Source: Lachnospiraceae bacterium MD329
Lineage (GTDB): Bacteria > Bacillota > Clostridia > UBA1381
Assembly: GCA_010206265.1 (NCBI GenBank)
Contig: VIQV01000022.1
Coordinates: forward strand, 62,167 to 126,166
Reading direction: 5' to 3'
Length of the DNA: 64,000 nt
Every line of letters begins with the position of its first letter. Within the stretch, counting starts at the first letter, position 1. A model generated the notes under the pieces. The model saw only the letters and a program-made list of their open reading frames with translations, made no database searches and was not told where the DNA came from. The position numbers and the translations under genes were made by a program. This document shows, piece by piece, positions 8,387 to 16,187 of the stretch.

Positions 8387-9039
8387 TGAAATTTGAAAAT
8401 ACAGAAGTTTTGGGGTTTAAAAGCGCCTTGCGCGGTATGCGTAACCCTCTTGAATCGTGGAAAAAAAATGACACAACCGAAGACGGCGGCAGGATAACAG
8501 TCGGTGAAAATGATTTGGGGCTTGCCCAAAGACTGATACGCTCAGGAAGTGAGCATAGAAAGTTTATGCGTCAGATTTTTGTGTCTGTGGATATTACTGG
8601 ACCTTTGTACTGGTGGAAGGAATTTGATACATATAAAGTCGGTACGGTTGCTAACAGTACGTCTACTATGCATAAGCTTGCCTCAACGCCGATTACAAAA
8701 GAATGTTTTGAAATTGACGATTATGAATCGTCGCTTGACTATGACGGTACAATGCTTGGTGATGTTATTGACAGGCATATTGAATTTTTGGAAAGTATGC
8801 GTGTAAAATATCTTGAAACAAAGGATAAGGCATACTGGAAGGAGCTTATACGCTGGCTTCCGTCTGCGTGGCAGCAGACCAGAACTGTTACAATGACATA
8901 TGAAAATCTTCTGGCTATGTGTTCCAAGGGTCAGCGCCGTTTCCATAAGCTGACTGAATGGTCGGTGTCATTTATTGCGTGGGCAAGAACTTTGCCTTAT
9001 GCGCAGGAACTGTTATTTATTGATGAATTGGAGGAATAA
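8386..9039 (+). CDS. ThyX-like protein (flavin-dependent thymidylate synthase fold, altered motif)
   Basis: 217 residues. The segment from ~residue 45 (GLAQRLIRSGSEHRKFMRQI) through the phrase YKVGTVANSTSTMHKL lines up with the ThyX core, where the substrate-binding signature RHRxxSxNExSxRY would fall. Only the Asn and the second Ser of that signature are kept; the Arg/His residues are not. The C-terminal part (RRFHKLTEWSVSFIAWARTLPY) resembles phage and clostridial ThyX-like proteins. Thymidylate synthase activity is therefore doubtful, and it could bind another nucleotide. It starts within the ABC-F stop codon and ends 2 bases before the SLH glycosidase, so translation is coupled. Confidence 0.55.
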   Translation: MKFENTEVLGFKSALRGMRNPLESWKKNDTTEDGGRITVGENDLGLAQRLIRSGSEHRKFMRQIFVSVDITGPLYWWKEFDTYKVGTVANSTSTMHKLASTPITKECFEIDDYESSLDYDGTMLGDVIDRHIEFLESMRVKYLETKDKAYWKELIRWLPSAWQQTRTVTMTYENLLAMCSKGQRRFHKLTEWSVSFIAWARTLPYAQELLFIDELEE

Positions 9040-9041
9040 CA

Positions 9042-10949
9042 ATGAAAAAAATAATATCGCTTTTGCTTGCGGCGTCCGCTTTTCTGACGTCGTCTGCATT
9101 TGCGAAATCTGATGATTGGATAAATCCCAATCTGGATAAAATGCACGCTATGCTCTATGAAGAGGATTTCCGTGTGTTTGCGGAAAGCAGAGCGGAGAAT
9201 TATGTTTATTACGGCGCAAAGTTTGAGCCGCGTTCAGGTTCAATTATCGGTACGCCGTTTAACTGCGATTTCGACGGTATAGACAACGGAATAAAGACAT
9301 ATTACGAGTGGTTTACTCCGTCGGAGGAATTGAAAAATCATAACGTGCCCCGCAAGGAGGTAGCGGAAAAGGAAAGCGACCATACCAAGCTTATAGGCTG
9401 GAACTGGAATTTTGCAAGTAAAGTCCCCGTAAATATGAGCGAGTATGAGAATTATGTAAAAAACTATATTGATAATCTTGCCGCGCGCGGTGAGGATATT
9501 CTCCTTGTGTTCGGCAAGGAAATGAATATTGACGATAACTTTATTGACGAGCAGGTATTTATAGACTGTTTCAGATATGTTGCGGATTACGCGCACACGA
9601 AAGAAAATATAGCAATGGTATGGGCGCCTAATGACACGGGCGGTCTTGATACGCGTCTTATTGACTTTTATCCCGGTGACAAATATGTAGACTGGATTGG
9701 CTGCAGTCTTTACAGTATGCCGTATTTTACAGGTGATAAAAACGCAAACGAGGGCGCTAATATCGGATTTATTATGGGCCCTTATGCCAATCCCGTAATG
9801 CGCGCAAAGCTGATACACAATTTTATGGTTGAGAATAATATTAAAAAGCCTGTATTCATAACGGAAGGCGGCGTGGGCTACCAGTCGCCAGACGGTGAGG
9901 ATTTTTCGGGCTGGGCTGTACAGCAGCTTCGTAAATATTACGGAGAGCTGGTAAGGGCATATCCTGAATTTAAATGTATAGTTGCATTTAATAACTATGT
10001 GCCGCCGGGTGATTACTACCGTTACGATATGGGTTCAAACCCTATGCTTTTGGAGAATATTCAAATGCTTACAAAAGATCCCGTGTATATTACAGACTAC
10101 ACGAAAAATTCAGACGTATCATATGTCGGATTATATAACGGTATGGAGGTCGGTGATACACTTAAATTGTCCGCTTACGGTTATCAGCCGAAAGTGCAGT
10201 GGATGAAAGTGAAATATTTCGTTGACGGCAGAGAGGTTCATCTTACAGAATATCCGCCGTATAAGTATACGGTAACAGGTCTGAGCGAGGGTAATCATAC
10301 TGTCAGAGCAGAGTTTTATACAAACGATAATCTTGTCAAGAGTCTTGAATATAATGTAAATGCAAAACCGAAACTGAACCGCGTCTATAAAGATGAGGAA
10401 TATCTTGGCGGATGTGACTTTTCGGATATGGACAGTATGAGCGCCGAGGTTAAAAACGCGGTTGCGGAACTGAGTGAAAGAGGAGTAATAAGCGGAATCG
10501 GCGATAACAAATTCGCGCCTATGTCAAAGGTGACAAGAGCTGAAATATCGTCAATGCTTGTACGCGCTCTGAAATTAAGCGGCGGAAACGAAACATTTCC
10601 CGATGTGGCTGAAAGTGCGTGGTATTATAAACCCGTATTATCGGCAAAAAAGGCAGGACTTTTGGACGGATTTGAGGACGGTACTTTCCGTCCTGAAAAA
10701 AACGTTACAAACGAGCAGTTAATCGCCATTCTGGCAAAGCATATGGAAAAGCTCGGAATGAAGTCAAAAAACACAAAATTACCGTTTACAGATGTAATAA
10801 ATACGTGGGCTCAAAAATATGTACAACTCGGTTATGAAAATGGTATTACGCTCGCTTATGAAGGAAACACATTCCGCAGTGAAACTGCTGTGACGCGCGC
10901 CGACTGCGCGGTTATGATAAATCGTTTTTTAAAGGTGATTGAAAAATGA
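9042..10949 (+). CDS. SLH-anchored GH26-like glycoside hydrolase
   Basis: 635 residues. Signal peptide of ~21 residues (LLLAASAFLTSSAFA). A TIM-barrel domain follows to ~350, with GH26 features: LLVFGKEMN (putative acid/base Glu160), then WAPND, FYPGDKYVDWIGCSLY, and KPVFITEGG (putative nucleophile Glu275). Residues ~365-450 form a beta-sandwich Ig-like module. Three SLH domains (~456-635) would bind the secondary wall polymer and hold the enzyme on the cell surface. GH26 members are mostly beta-mannanases or mixed-linkage glucanases; the substrate here is not fixed by sequence. It follows the ThyX-like gene by 2 bases and overlaps the amidohydrolase by 4. Confidence 0.85.
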   Translation: MKKIISLLLAASAFLTSSAFAKSDDWINPNLDKMHAMLYEEDFRVFAESRAENYVYYGAKFEPRSGSIIGTPFNCDFDGIDNGIKTYYEWFTPSEELKNHNVPRKEVAEKESDHTKLIGWNWNFASKVPVNMSEYENYVKNYIDNLAARGEDILLVFGKEMNIDDNFIDEQVFIDCFRYVADYAHTKENIAMVWAPNDTGGLDTRLIDFYPGDKYVDWIGCSLYSMPYFTGDKNANEGANIGFIMGPYANPVMRAKLIHNFMVENNIKKPVFITEGGVGYQSPDGEDFSGWAVQQLRKYYGELVRAYPEFKCIVAFNNYVPPGDYYRYDMGSNPMLLENIQMLTKDPVYITDYTKNSDVSYVGLYNGMEVGDTLKLSAYGYQPKVQWMKVKYFVDGREVHLTEYPPYKYTVTGLSEGNHTVRAEFYTNDNLVKSLEYNVNAKPKLNRVYKDEEYLGGCDFSDMDSMSAEVKNAVAELSERGVISGIGDNKFAPMSKVTRAEISSMLVRALKLSGGNETFPDVAESAWYYKPVLSAKKAGLLDGFEDGTFRPEKNVTNEQLIAILAKHMEKLGMKSKNTKLPFTDVINTWAQKYVQLGYENGITLAYEGNTFRSETAVTRADCAVMINRFLKVIEK

Positions 10950-11755
10950 TAATAGATTTTCACACGCACATATTTCCTGACAAAATTGCGTCGAGAACAA
11001 TTGAGATACTTGAAAATAATATAACCTCGCGCGGCAAGGAGGGTAAAGCAGTCATAGCCGCTACGGCTGACTCACTTTTGGAATCAATGAATCTTAACGG
11101 AATAGAGTATTCCGTTGTACTGCCGATAGCAACTACGCTTACGCAGTCTGTGACAATAAATAATTTTGCCAAAACGGTTAACAATACAGACAGATTATTT
11201 TCTTTTGGTTCTCTGCACCCTATGCAGAAGGATTGGGAAAGCGTGCTGTATGATATAAAAGAAAAAGGTTTGCTCGGAATAAAACTGCACCCTGAATATC
11301 AGAATTTTTATATTGACAGCAGGGAAAGCATACAGATTCTTAAAAAATGTGAGGAGCTTGACCTTTTGACAGTAATTCACGCAGGACGTGACATAGGAGT
11401 TGAACCGCCTGTGCATTGTATGCCCGAACGTTTGAGGCACACGCTTGAATATGTAAAAGGCGATAAAATAATAGCAGGGCATCTGGGCGGCTGGCAGGTC
11501 TGGGACGATGTGGAAAAGTATCTGGTCGGTACGCCGCTGTATTTTGATACGGCATATACGGTTGATTTTATTTCGAAGGAGCAGTTATGCCGTATAATCA
11601 AGAATCACGGAAGTGATAAAATAGTACACGCAACCGATTCACCTTGGGAAAAACAAGGTCACGCGGTGCAGGTAATCAGCTCACTTCCGCTTACGGACAG
11701 TGAAAAAAATAATATTTTTTACCTTAATGCGAAAAAACTTCTAAAAATAGGTTGA
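10946..11755 (+). CDS. Amidohydrolase (amidohydro_2/TIM-barrel metal hydrolase)
   Basis: 269 residues. The N-terminal DFHTHIFPD supplies the HxH metal motif. VIHAGRDIG, IIAGHLGGWQVWDD and VHATDSPW supply the remaining His and Asp ligands in the usual order of PF04909-type hydrolases and decarboxylases. The substrate is unknown. Its ATG overlaps the stop of the SLH glycosidase (ATGA), so it is the last gene of the tightly coupled unit that begins at 6773. No signal peptide is seen, so it is cytosolic. Confidence 0.88.
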   Translation: MIIDFHTHIFPDKIASRTIEILENNITSRGKEGKAVIAATADSLLESMNLNGIEYSVVLPIATTLTQSVTINNFAKTVNNTDRLFSFGSLHPMQKDWESVLYDIKEKGLLGIKLHPEYQNFYIDSRESIQILKKCEELDLLTVIHAGRDIGVEPPVHCMPERLRHTLEYVKGDKIIAGHLGGWQVWDDVEKYLVGTPLYFDTAYTVDFISKEQLCRIIKNHGSDKIVHATDSPWEKQGHAVQVISSLPLTDSEKNNIFYLNAKKLLKIG

Positions 11756-11780
11756 GTTAATAACAATAAAGTGATACAAT
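11752..11780 (+). promoter_or_regulatory. Promoter upstream of mbl
   Basis: TTGAGT (overlapping the preceding stop codon), 17 bases, TACAAT. A small hairpin (aaattgc/gcaattt, 11797-11821) lies between it and the gene. Confidence 0.65.
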
Positions 11781-11843
11781 TATCTTATACATATGAAATT
11801 GCAGCCGTAAAAGCAATTTTTATCTTGATTTAGGAGTTAAAAA

Positions 11844-12869
11844 ATGTTTAACAATGATATAAGTATAGACCTTGGCACCGCCACAATGATGGTCTATATA
11901 AAAAATAAAGGAATAGTGTTAAGGGAACCGACGGTAATAGCCGTGAATATCAGAACAAACGAGGTTTGCGCGGTCGGTAAGGAGGCGCTTGATATGCTGG
12001 GCAGAACACCGCCGCATATACAGGCGGTTCGTCCGCTGATTGACGGTGTTATCTCCAATCTTACCATGACACAGGAAATGATACGTCACTTTTTTCGGAA
12101 AATATTTTCACGTACTATCGGACATCCGCGTATAATGATGTGTGTTCCGAGTGGTGTTACGGACGTTGAACAACGCGCAGTTATTGAGGCGGCGCGTGAT
12201 GTAGGGGCGCGTGACATTTATATAATAGAGGAGCCTGTTGCCGCGGCTTTGGGCGCAGGATTTGATATTTCCCGTCCGCACGGAACAATGATTGTAGATA
12301 TAGGCGGCGGAACGACTGATATTGCCGTAATGTCACTGGGCGGTGTCGTGGTAAGCCGTTCGCTGAAAATCGCAGGTGATGAATTTAACGACGCTATTGT
12401 ACGGTATATGCGTAAAGAAATGGGAATGGTAATAGGTCCGCGTACAGCGGAACGTATTAAAATGGAAATAGGCGGAGTTATTCCGCGCAGTAAGGAGCTT
12501 TTGTGCGAGGCTAAGGGAATAAGCGTTATTTCGGGACTGCCGAAGTCTGCGATTATTTCTTCAAACGACCTGTATCCTGCGTTTGATGATTTTGTTTATA
12601 ATATTACCGAACGCGTCAAGGAGGTTTTGGAGGAAACGCCTCCCGAACTTCACGGGGATATTATTCAGGACGGTATTATAATGACGGGCGGAGGTTCGCT
12701 GATTTACGGTCTTGACAGGCGTATTTCAGATGAAACAGGCGTTAAGGTTGTGCTTGCGCCGGATATAGTGGATTGTGTTGCGCTCGGCGCGGGTATTGCG
12801 CTCGACGGTATTGATACCGTAAATGAGCCGACGCATATATTCCATAAGAAAGCCTATATAAGAGATTAA
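11844..12869 (+). CDS. mbl: MreB-family actin homologue (Mbl)
   Basis: 341 residues, one actin fold. Phosphate-1 loop SIDLGTATMMVY, phosphate-2 loop VDIGGGTTDIAVMS and adenosine motif IMTGGGSLIYG are all intact. The protein polymerises under the membrane and directs the elongation machinery for cell-wall synthesis. I favour Mbl over MreB because fabZ follows directly, and mbl lies close to fabZ (ywpB) in Bacillus subtilis, while mreC/mreD are absent. This paralogue choice is inference from context. Confidence 0.93.
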   Translation: MFNNDISIDLGTATMMVYIKNKGIVLREPTVIAVNIRTNEVCAVGKEALDMLGRTPPHIQAVRPLIDGVISNLTMTQEMIRHFFRKIFSRTIGHPRIMMCVPSGVTDVEQRAVIEAARDVGARDIYIIEEPVAAALGAGFDISRPHGTMIVDIGGGTTDIAVMSLGGVVVSRSLKIAGDEFNDAIVRYMRKEMGMVIGPRTAERIKMEIGGVIPRSKELLCEAKGISVISGLPKSAIISSNDLYPAFDDFVYNITERVKEVLEETPPELHGDIIQDGIIMTGGGSLIYGLDRRISDETGVKVVLAPDIVDCVALGAGIALDGIDTVNEPTHIFHKKAYIRD

Positions 12870-12882
12870 AGGAGAGAAAAAT

Positions 12883-13344
12883 ATGAAAAAAGATCCAATT
12901 ACACTGACAAACATAGAAATTCAGAAGATTTTACCGCATCGCTATCCATTTTTGCTTGTGGATAAAATTGTTGATTTTGAAGAGGGCAAAAGTATAACGG
13001 GAATTAAGAATGTGACGGCAAATGAACCTCAGTTTACAGGTCATTTTCCGGGTAATCCTATTATGCCGGGGGTTCTTATAACAGAGGCGCTTGCTCAGGT
13101 GGGCGCAGTGCTGCTGCTGTCTATGCCTGAAAACAGAGGTAAACTTGGAGTGTTCACGGGTATTAATAATTTTAAATTCCGACGTCAGGTAGTGCCTGGT
13201 GACACGCTGGAGCTTCACGCAGACCTTATTACATACCGTCACGGAATGGGTAAGGCGAATGTAAAGGCTACTGTAGGCGGACAGACTGCGGCAATGGGAG
13301 AAATTTCCTTTGCGGTTGTAGATAACATAGCGAACGAAGAATAA
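12883..13344 (+). CDS. fabZ: (3R)-hydroxyacyl-ACP dehydratase FabZ
   Basis: 153 residues. A hot-dog-fold dehydratase of type II fatty acid synthesis, converting 3-hydroxyacyl-ACP to trans-2-enoyl-ACP in the cytosol. The signature LPHRYPFLLVDKI, the catalytic His in GHFPGNPIMPGVL and the catalytic Glu in ITEALAQVGA are present. GGAGAG lies 8 bases upstream of the start. The stop overlaps the next ATG by one base. It stands apart from any other fatty-acid genes in the window. Confidence 0.97.
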   Translation: MKKDPITLTNIEIQKILPHRYPFLLVDKIVDFEEGKSITGIKNVTANEPQFTGHFPGNPIMPGVLITEALAQVGAVLLLSMPENRGKLGVFTGINNFKFRRQVVPGDTLELHADLITYRHGMGKANVKATVGGQTAAMGEISFAVVDNIANEE

Positions 13345-14072
13345 TGATAAAAAAAGATGAATGTTTAGACGATTTACAAAACGGTCTTTTTATAATTCAA
13401 AAGCAGAACGGCTTCAAATTTGGAATTGACGCCGTTTTGTTGGCTGATTTTGCAAAAAGTGCAAGGAGTTCTGCCACTCTGGATTTATGTACAGGTACGG
13501 GTATCGTACCGATACTGCTTTCGGAAAAAACAGACACACAGCAGATTTTCGGCTTGGAAATTCAGGAAGATATTGCCGAAATGGCTCAGCGCAGCGTTCA
13601 ATATAACAATCTTAATGAACGCGTTTATATAACAGGCGGAGATTTAAACAACGCTCCTTGTATTTACGGCAGAAGTAAATTCGACAAGATTACCTGTAAT
13701 CCGCCGTATATGAAATGCGGCGCAGGACTTCAGAATGACACGGATACGAAGTCTGTTTCGCGTCACGAGATACTGTGTACGCTTGATGATGTACTTCGTG
13801 TATCGAGAGAGCTTTTAATGTCAAAGGGCAGATTTTTTATGGTACATAGGGCGTCGCGTCTGGCAGATATTTTGTGTACAATGCGTAAATACAGGATTGA
13901 ACCGAAACAACTGAGATTGGTACACCCGTCACCCGAAAAAGCGCCTAATCTTGTATTGGTCGAAGGTATGAAGGACGGAGGCGAGGAGCTTAAAATTTTG
14001 CCGCCGCTGTATGTTTATGATTCAGACGGCAGTTATTCGGAAGAAATAAATAAAATTTACGGACGGAAATAA
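13344..14072 (+). CDS. trmN6: tRNA1(Val) (adenine37-N6)-methyltransferase
   Basis: 242 residues, SAM-dependent. Motif I is LDLCTGTGIVPILLSEK. The catalytic CNPPYMKCG is the NPPY motif of N6-adenine methyltransferases. Post-motif VSRHEILCTLDDVLR and FFMVHRASRLADIL are typical of the TrmN6/YabB family. It overlaps fabZ by one base, and rsmI follows after 10 bases, the classic yabB-rsmI (yabB-yabC) pairing of Firmicutes. Confidence 0.93.
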   Translation: MIKKDECLDDLQNGLFIIQKQNGFKFGIDAVLLADFAKSARSSATLDLCTGTGIVPILLSEKTDTQQIFGLEIQEDIAEMAQRSVQYNNLNERVYITGGDLNNAPCIYGRSKFDKITCNPPYMKCGAGLQNDTDTKSVSRHEILCTLDDVLRVSRELLMSKGRFFMVHRASRLADILCTMRKYRIEPKQLRLVHPSPEKAPNLVLVEGMKDGGEELKILPPLYVYDSDGSYSEEINKIYGRK

Positions 14073-14082
14073 GGAGATATTA

Positions 14083-14928
14083 ATGAACGGAAAATTATAC
14101 TTATGCGCGACGCCGATAGGCAATCTCGGCGATGTATCTCCGCGGTGTCTGGAGGTATTTAACGAGGTTGATATAATCGCGGCGGAGGACACGAGAAGAA
14201 CATTACAGCTTTTAAATCATTTTGAAATATCCAAGCCGCTGACAAGCTATCACGAACATAATAAGCGTGAAAAGGGAGGATATATAATATCGCTGTTAAA
14301 AAACGGTAAAAATGCCGCGCTTGTATCTGATGCAGGCACGCCTGCAATTTCAGACCCCGGTGAAGATTTGGTTAAGCTGTGTATTGAAAATGATATTGAG
14401 GTCACTTCAATACCAGGCGCAGTTGCAGGGATAAACGCACTGATACTTTCGGGAATTTCTACGCGCCGTTTCGCTTTTGAAGGTTTTTTGTCCGTGAATA
14501 AACGTCACAGGAGAGAGCACCTTATGAGTATGAAAAACGATACGCATACGCTTATTTTCTATGAGGCGCCGCATAAGCTCAGAAATACGCTTTCTGATAT
14601 GGAAAAGGTATTCGGGGGTGACAGGAAAATTGCGCTTGCGCGTGAATTGACAAAATTACACGAGGAGGTGCGCCGCTGTACAATAGCGGAGGCGTCGGCG
14701 TTTTATGCTGAAAACAATCCGAGAGGAGAATATGTGCTTGTTGTTGAGGGAGCGTCGGGTGAAGTTCGTGAAACAGAAGAAAATGAATGGGACGGTATAT
14801 CCGTTAAGGAGCACGTTGATAAATATATTGAAGAGGGAATGACACCGAAAGACGCCATTAAAAAAGCTGCTGAGGACAGGGATTTACCAAAGAGAGAGGT
14901 TTATAATGAATATCACAGGTCTGAATAA
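14083..14928 (+). CDS. rsmI: 16S rRNA (cytidine1402-2'-O)-methyltransferase RsmI
   Basis: 281 residues. SAM-dependent tetrapyrrole-methylase fold. LYLCATPIGNLGDVSPR at the N-terminus, AAEDTRRT, LVSDAGTPAISDPGEDLV, SIPGAVAGINALILSG and IFYEAPHKLRNTL are all RsmI signatures. The enzyme methylates the 2'-O of C1402 in the ribosomal decoding centre. The C-terminal extension with charged helices is the usual family tail. Start ATG with AAGGAG 7 bases upstream. Confidence 0.97.
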   Translation: MNGKLYLCATPIGNLGDVSPRCLEVFNEVDIIAAEDTRRTLQLLNHFEISKPLTSYHEHNKREKGGYIISLLKNGKNAALVSDAGTPAISDPGEDLVKLCIENDIEVTSIPGAVAGINALILSGISTRRFAFEGFLSVNKRHRREHLMSMKNDTHTLIFYEAPHKLRNTLSDMEKVFGGDRKIALARELTKLHEEVRRCTIAEASAFYAENNPRGEYVLVVEGASGEVRETEENEWDGISVKEHVDKYIEEGMTPKDAIKKAAEDRDLPKREVYNEYHRSE

Positions 14929-14973
14929 AAGTACATACTTACAGCTTTTACGACAGAAGGGAATTGTTTAATT

Positions 14974-15261
14974 ATGAAAAAGAAAACATTATTTCTTATT
15001 GGCGCGGCTGCCGCGGGTATATACGGAGCGGTGAAGGGAAAAGGACCTTTTAACAGACTGCGTTTTAAAAAACAGCACGAAAGAATTGCAAATTACGTTG
15101 AAACCCATTATCCGCGCGCGGTATATTCACCGATTTCCGCTACGGAAAAAGGCTATGTTACAGTAATACGGCGTCTTGGACAGCCGTCTATAATTTTATA
15201 TGTGACGATTGACAGTGACGGAAATTATATATTTTCCGAAAACACTGTTCAGGACTCGTAA
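14974..15261 (+). CDS. Small protein with N-terminal hydrophobic segment, unknown
   Basis: 95 residues. An N-terminal Lys-rich stretch and one hydrophobic, Ala/Gly-rich helix (TLFLIGAAAAGIYGAV) suggest a membrane anchor or uncleaved signal. The rest is a soluble alpha/beta region with the phrase IANYVETHYPRAVYSP and a beta-hairpin-like C-terminus. I do not recognise the family. It follows rsmI by 45 bases with a good ribosome site (GAAGGGA), so it may be the last gene of the mbl transcript. Confidence 0.7.
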   Translation: MKKKTLFLIGAAAAGIYGAVKGKGPFNRLRFKKQHERIANYVETHYPRAVYSPISATEKGYVTVIRRLGQPSIILYVTIDSDGNYIFSENTVQDS

Positions 15262-15266
15262 CCTTT

Positions 15267-15303
15267 AACCTCCGTTTAGCATAATATATGCTGAAAGGAG
15301 GTT
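15267..15303 (+). promoter_or_regulatory. Hairpin enclosing the ribosome site of the Cys-rich miniprotein gene
   Basis: A 16-bp stem (5' arm 15267-15282, 3' arm 15288-15303) with one G-U pair, one mismatch and a 5-base loop. The whole Shine-Dalgarno sequence AAAGGAGG (15294-15301) lies inside the 3' arm. It could terminate upstream transcripts (weak T run), or hold translation of the next gene off, or both. Confidence 0.6.
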
Positions 15304-15309
15304 TTATTT

Positions 15310-15504
15310 ATGGGACTTTTTGGATGTGGTAATAACAACGGAGGCGATAGCTGGATTTGGCTTATCATAATTGTTGTTCTTGTGCTGATTTGCTGTGACG
15401 GCAATATTTTCGGCGGTAACAACAATTGCTGCTGCGAACCCTGTTGTGACCCTTGCTGCGATCCGTGCTGTGACCCTTGTCACGGTAGGGACAATTGCTG
15501 CTAA
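15310..15504 (+). CDS. Cys-rich single-span miniprotein
   Basis: 64 residues in three parts: a short Gly/Asn-rich start (MGLFGCGNNNGGD), one strongly hydrophobic helix (WIWLIIIVVLVLICC), and a Cys-rich tail in which CCDP is repeated three times, followed by a His and a terminal CC. The tail could bind metal or form a disulfide-linked coat. Small proteins with a similar hydrophobic/Cys layout occur in Clostridia, sometimes linked to sporulation, but I cannot name a family. The gene has its own structured leader and a strong terminator. Confidence 0.75.
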   Translation: MGLFGCGNNNGGDSWIWLIIIVVLVLICCDGNIFGGNNNCCCEPCCDPCCDPCCDPCHGRDNCC

Positions 15505-15513
15505 AACCTTATA

Positions 15514-15548
15514 AAGACTGTCTGCCTTGATGCAGGCAGTCTTTTTTT
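15514..15548 (+). terminator. Terminator after the Cys-rich gene
   Basis: A 13-bp stem AAAGACTGTCTGC/GCAGGCAGTCTTT with one G-U pair, followed by a run of T residues. Confidence 0.9.
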
Positions 15549-15613
15549 GTAGCATAAACGAGTTATGGTCCATATTATATATTACAATAAATTTGGAAAG
15601 GATTGATTTTATT

Positions 15614-16099
15614 ATGGAATATAACAGAGAAGCGGCGGTTGCATATGCGAAAAAATGGGCATATGCCAGAAACCCCGCATTCTATGATTTTTCAGACATA
15701 GGAGGCGACTGCACAAATTTTGCGTCGCAGTGTATATATGCAGGCAGCGGAATAATGAATTATACTCCGATTTACGGCTGGTACTATATTTCGGTAAACG
15801 ACCGGGCGCCTGCGTGGACCGGCGTTGACGAGCTGTACAGGTTTCTTACGACAAACCGCGGACCGGGACCGAGAGCAATAGTAACGGGATTAAAGGAAAT
15901 ACGAGGCGGAGATATAATACAGCTGCAATTTTCACCCAAACAGCGTTTTGACCATTCACCTGTAGTTATTGACCCAGGCGACGGTACGCCCGAAACAATT
16001 CTTGTTGCGGCTCATTCATATGACGCAAACTGCCGTCCGCTTTCGTCATATGCCTATGGAAAGCTGCGTCCGTTACATATTACGGACGTCGGAGAGTAA
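15614..16099 (+). CDS. Amidase-domain protein (papain-like, amidase_6)
   Basis: 161 residues, essentially one domain of the PF12671 type. It begins YNREAAVAYAKKWAYARNPAFYDF. The catalytic Cys is in GGDCTNFASQCIYAG and the His in FDHSPVVID; the ...AHSYDAN segment near the C-terminus is also typical. Related domains cleave peptides or cell-wall cross-links, but many are uncharacterised. The frame opens at 15527 inside the preceding terminator. GGAAAGGA, 11 bases upstream, supports the ATG at 15614. There is no signal peptide, so the protein may be cytosolic, or released by spore or cell lysis. Confidence 0.85.
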   Translation: MEYNREAAVAYAKKWAYARNPAFYDFSDIGGDCTNFASQCIYAGSGIMNYTPIYGWYYISVNDRAPAWTGVDELYRFLTTNRGPGPRAIVTGLKEIRGGDIIQLQFSPKQRFDHSPVVIDPGDGTPETILVAAHSYDANCRPLSSYAYGKLRPLHITDVGE

Positions 16100-16116
16100 A
16101 AAATATTGTTTGCCTG

Positions 16117-16145
16117 TTGAATAATTATCATTTTAGTGGTAAAAT
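16117..16145 (+). promoter_or_regulatory. Promoter of the ABC exporter operon
   Basis: TTGAAT, 17 bases, TAAAAT. The promoter is bracketed by a perfect inverted repeat (see the separate entry). Confidence 0.75.
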
Positions 16146-16159
16146 AAGTAATGATAATT
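16123..16159. promoter_or_regulatory. Operator-like inverted repeat at the ABC exporter promoter
   Basis: AATTATCATT (16123-16132) and AATGATAATT (16150-16159) are perfect 10-base inverted arms 17 bases apart, enclosing the -10. The layout fits repressor binding. No regulator gene is adjacent. Confidence 0.5.
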
Positions 16160-16187
16160 TTACAAAAAGGGGTTAAAGAATACAGAT

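Noticed and set aside
15424-15495. Short tandem DNA repeat (CRISPR-like or VNTR) in the Cys-rich gene
   Set aside because: The repeats encode CCDP in frame and are only 12 bases long with no spacers, so they are protein-level repeats.
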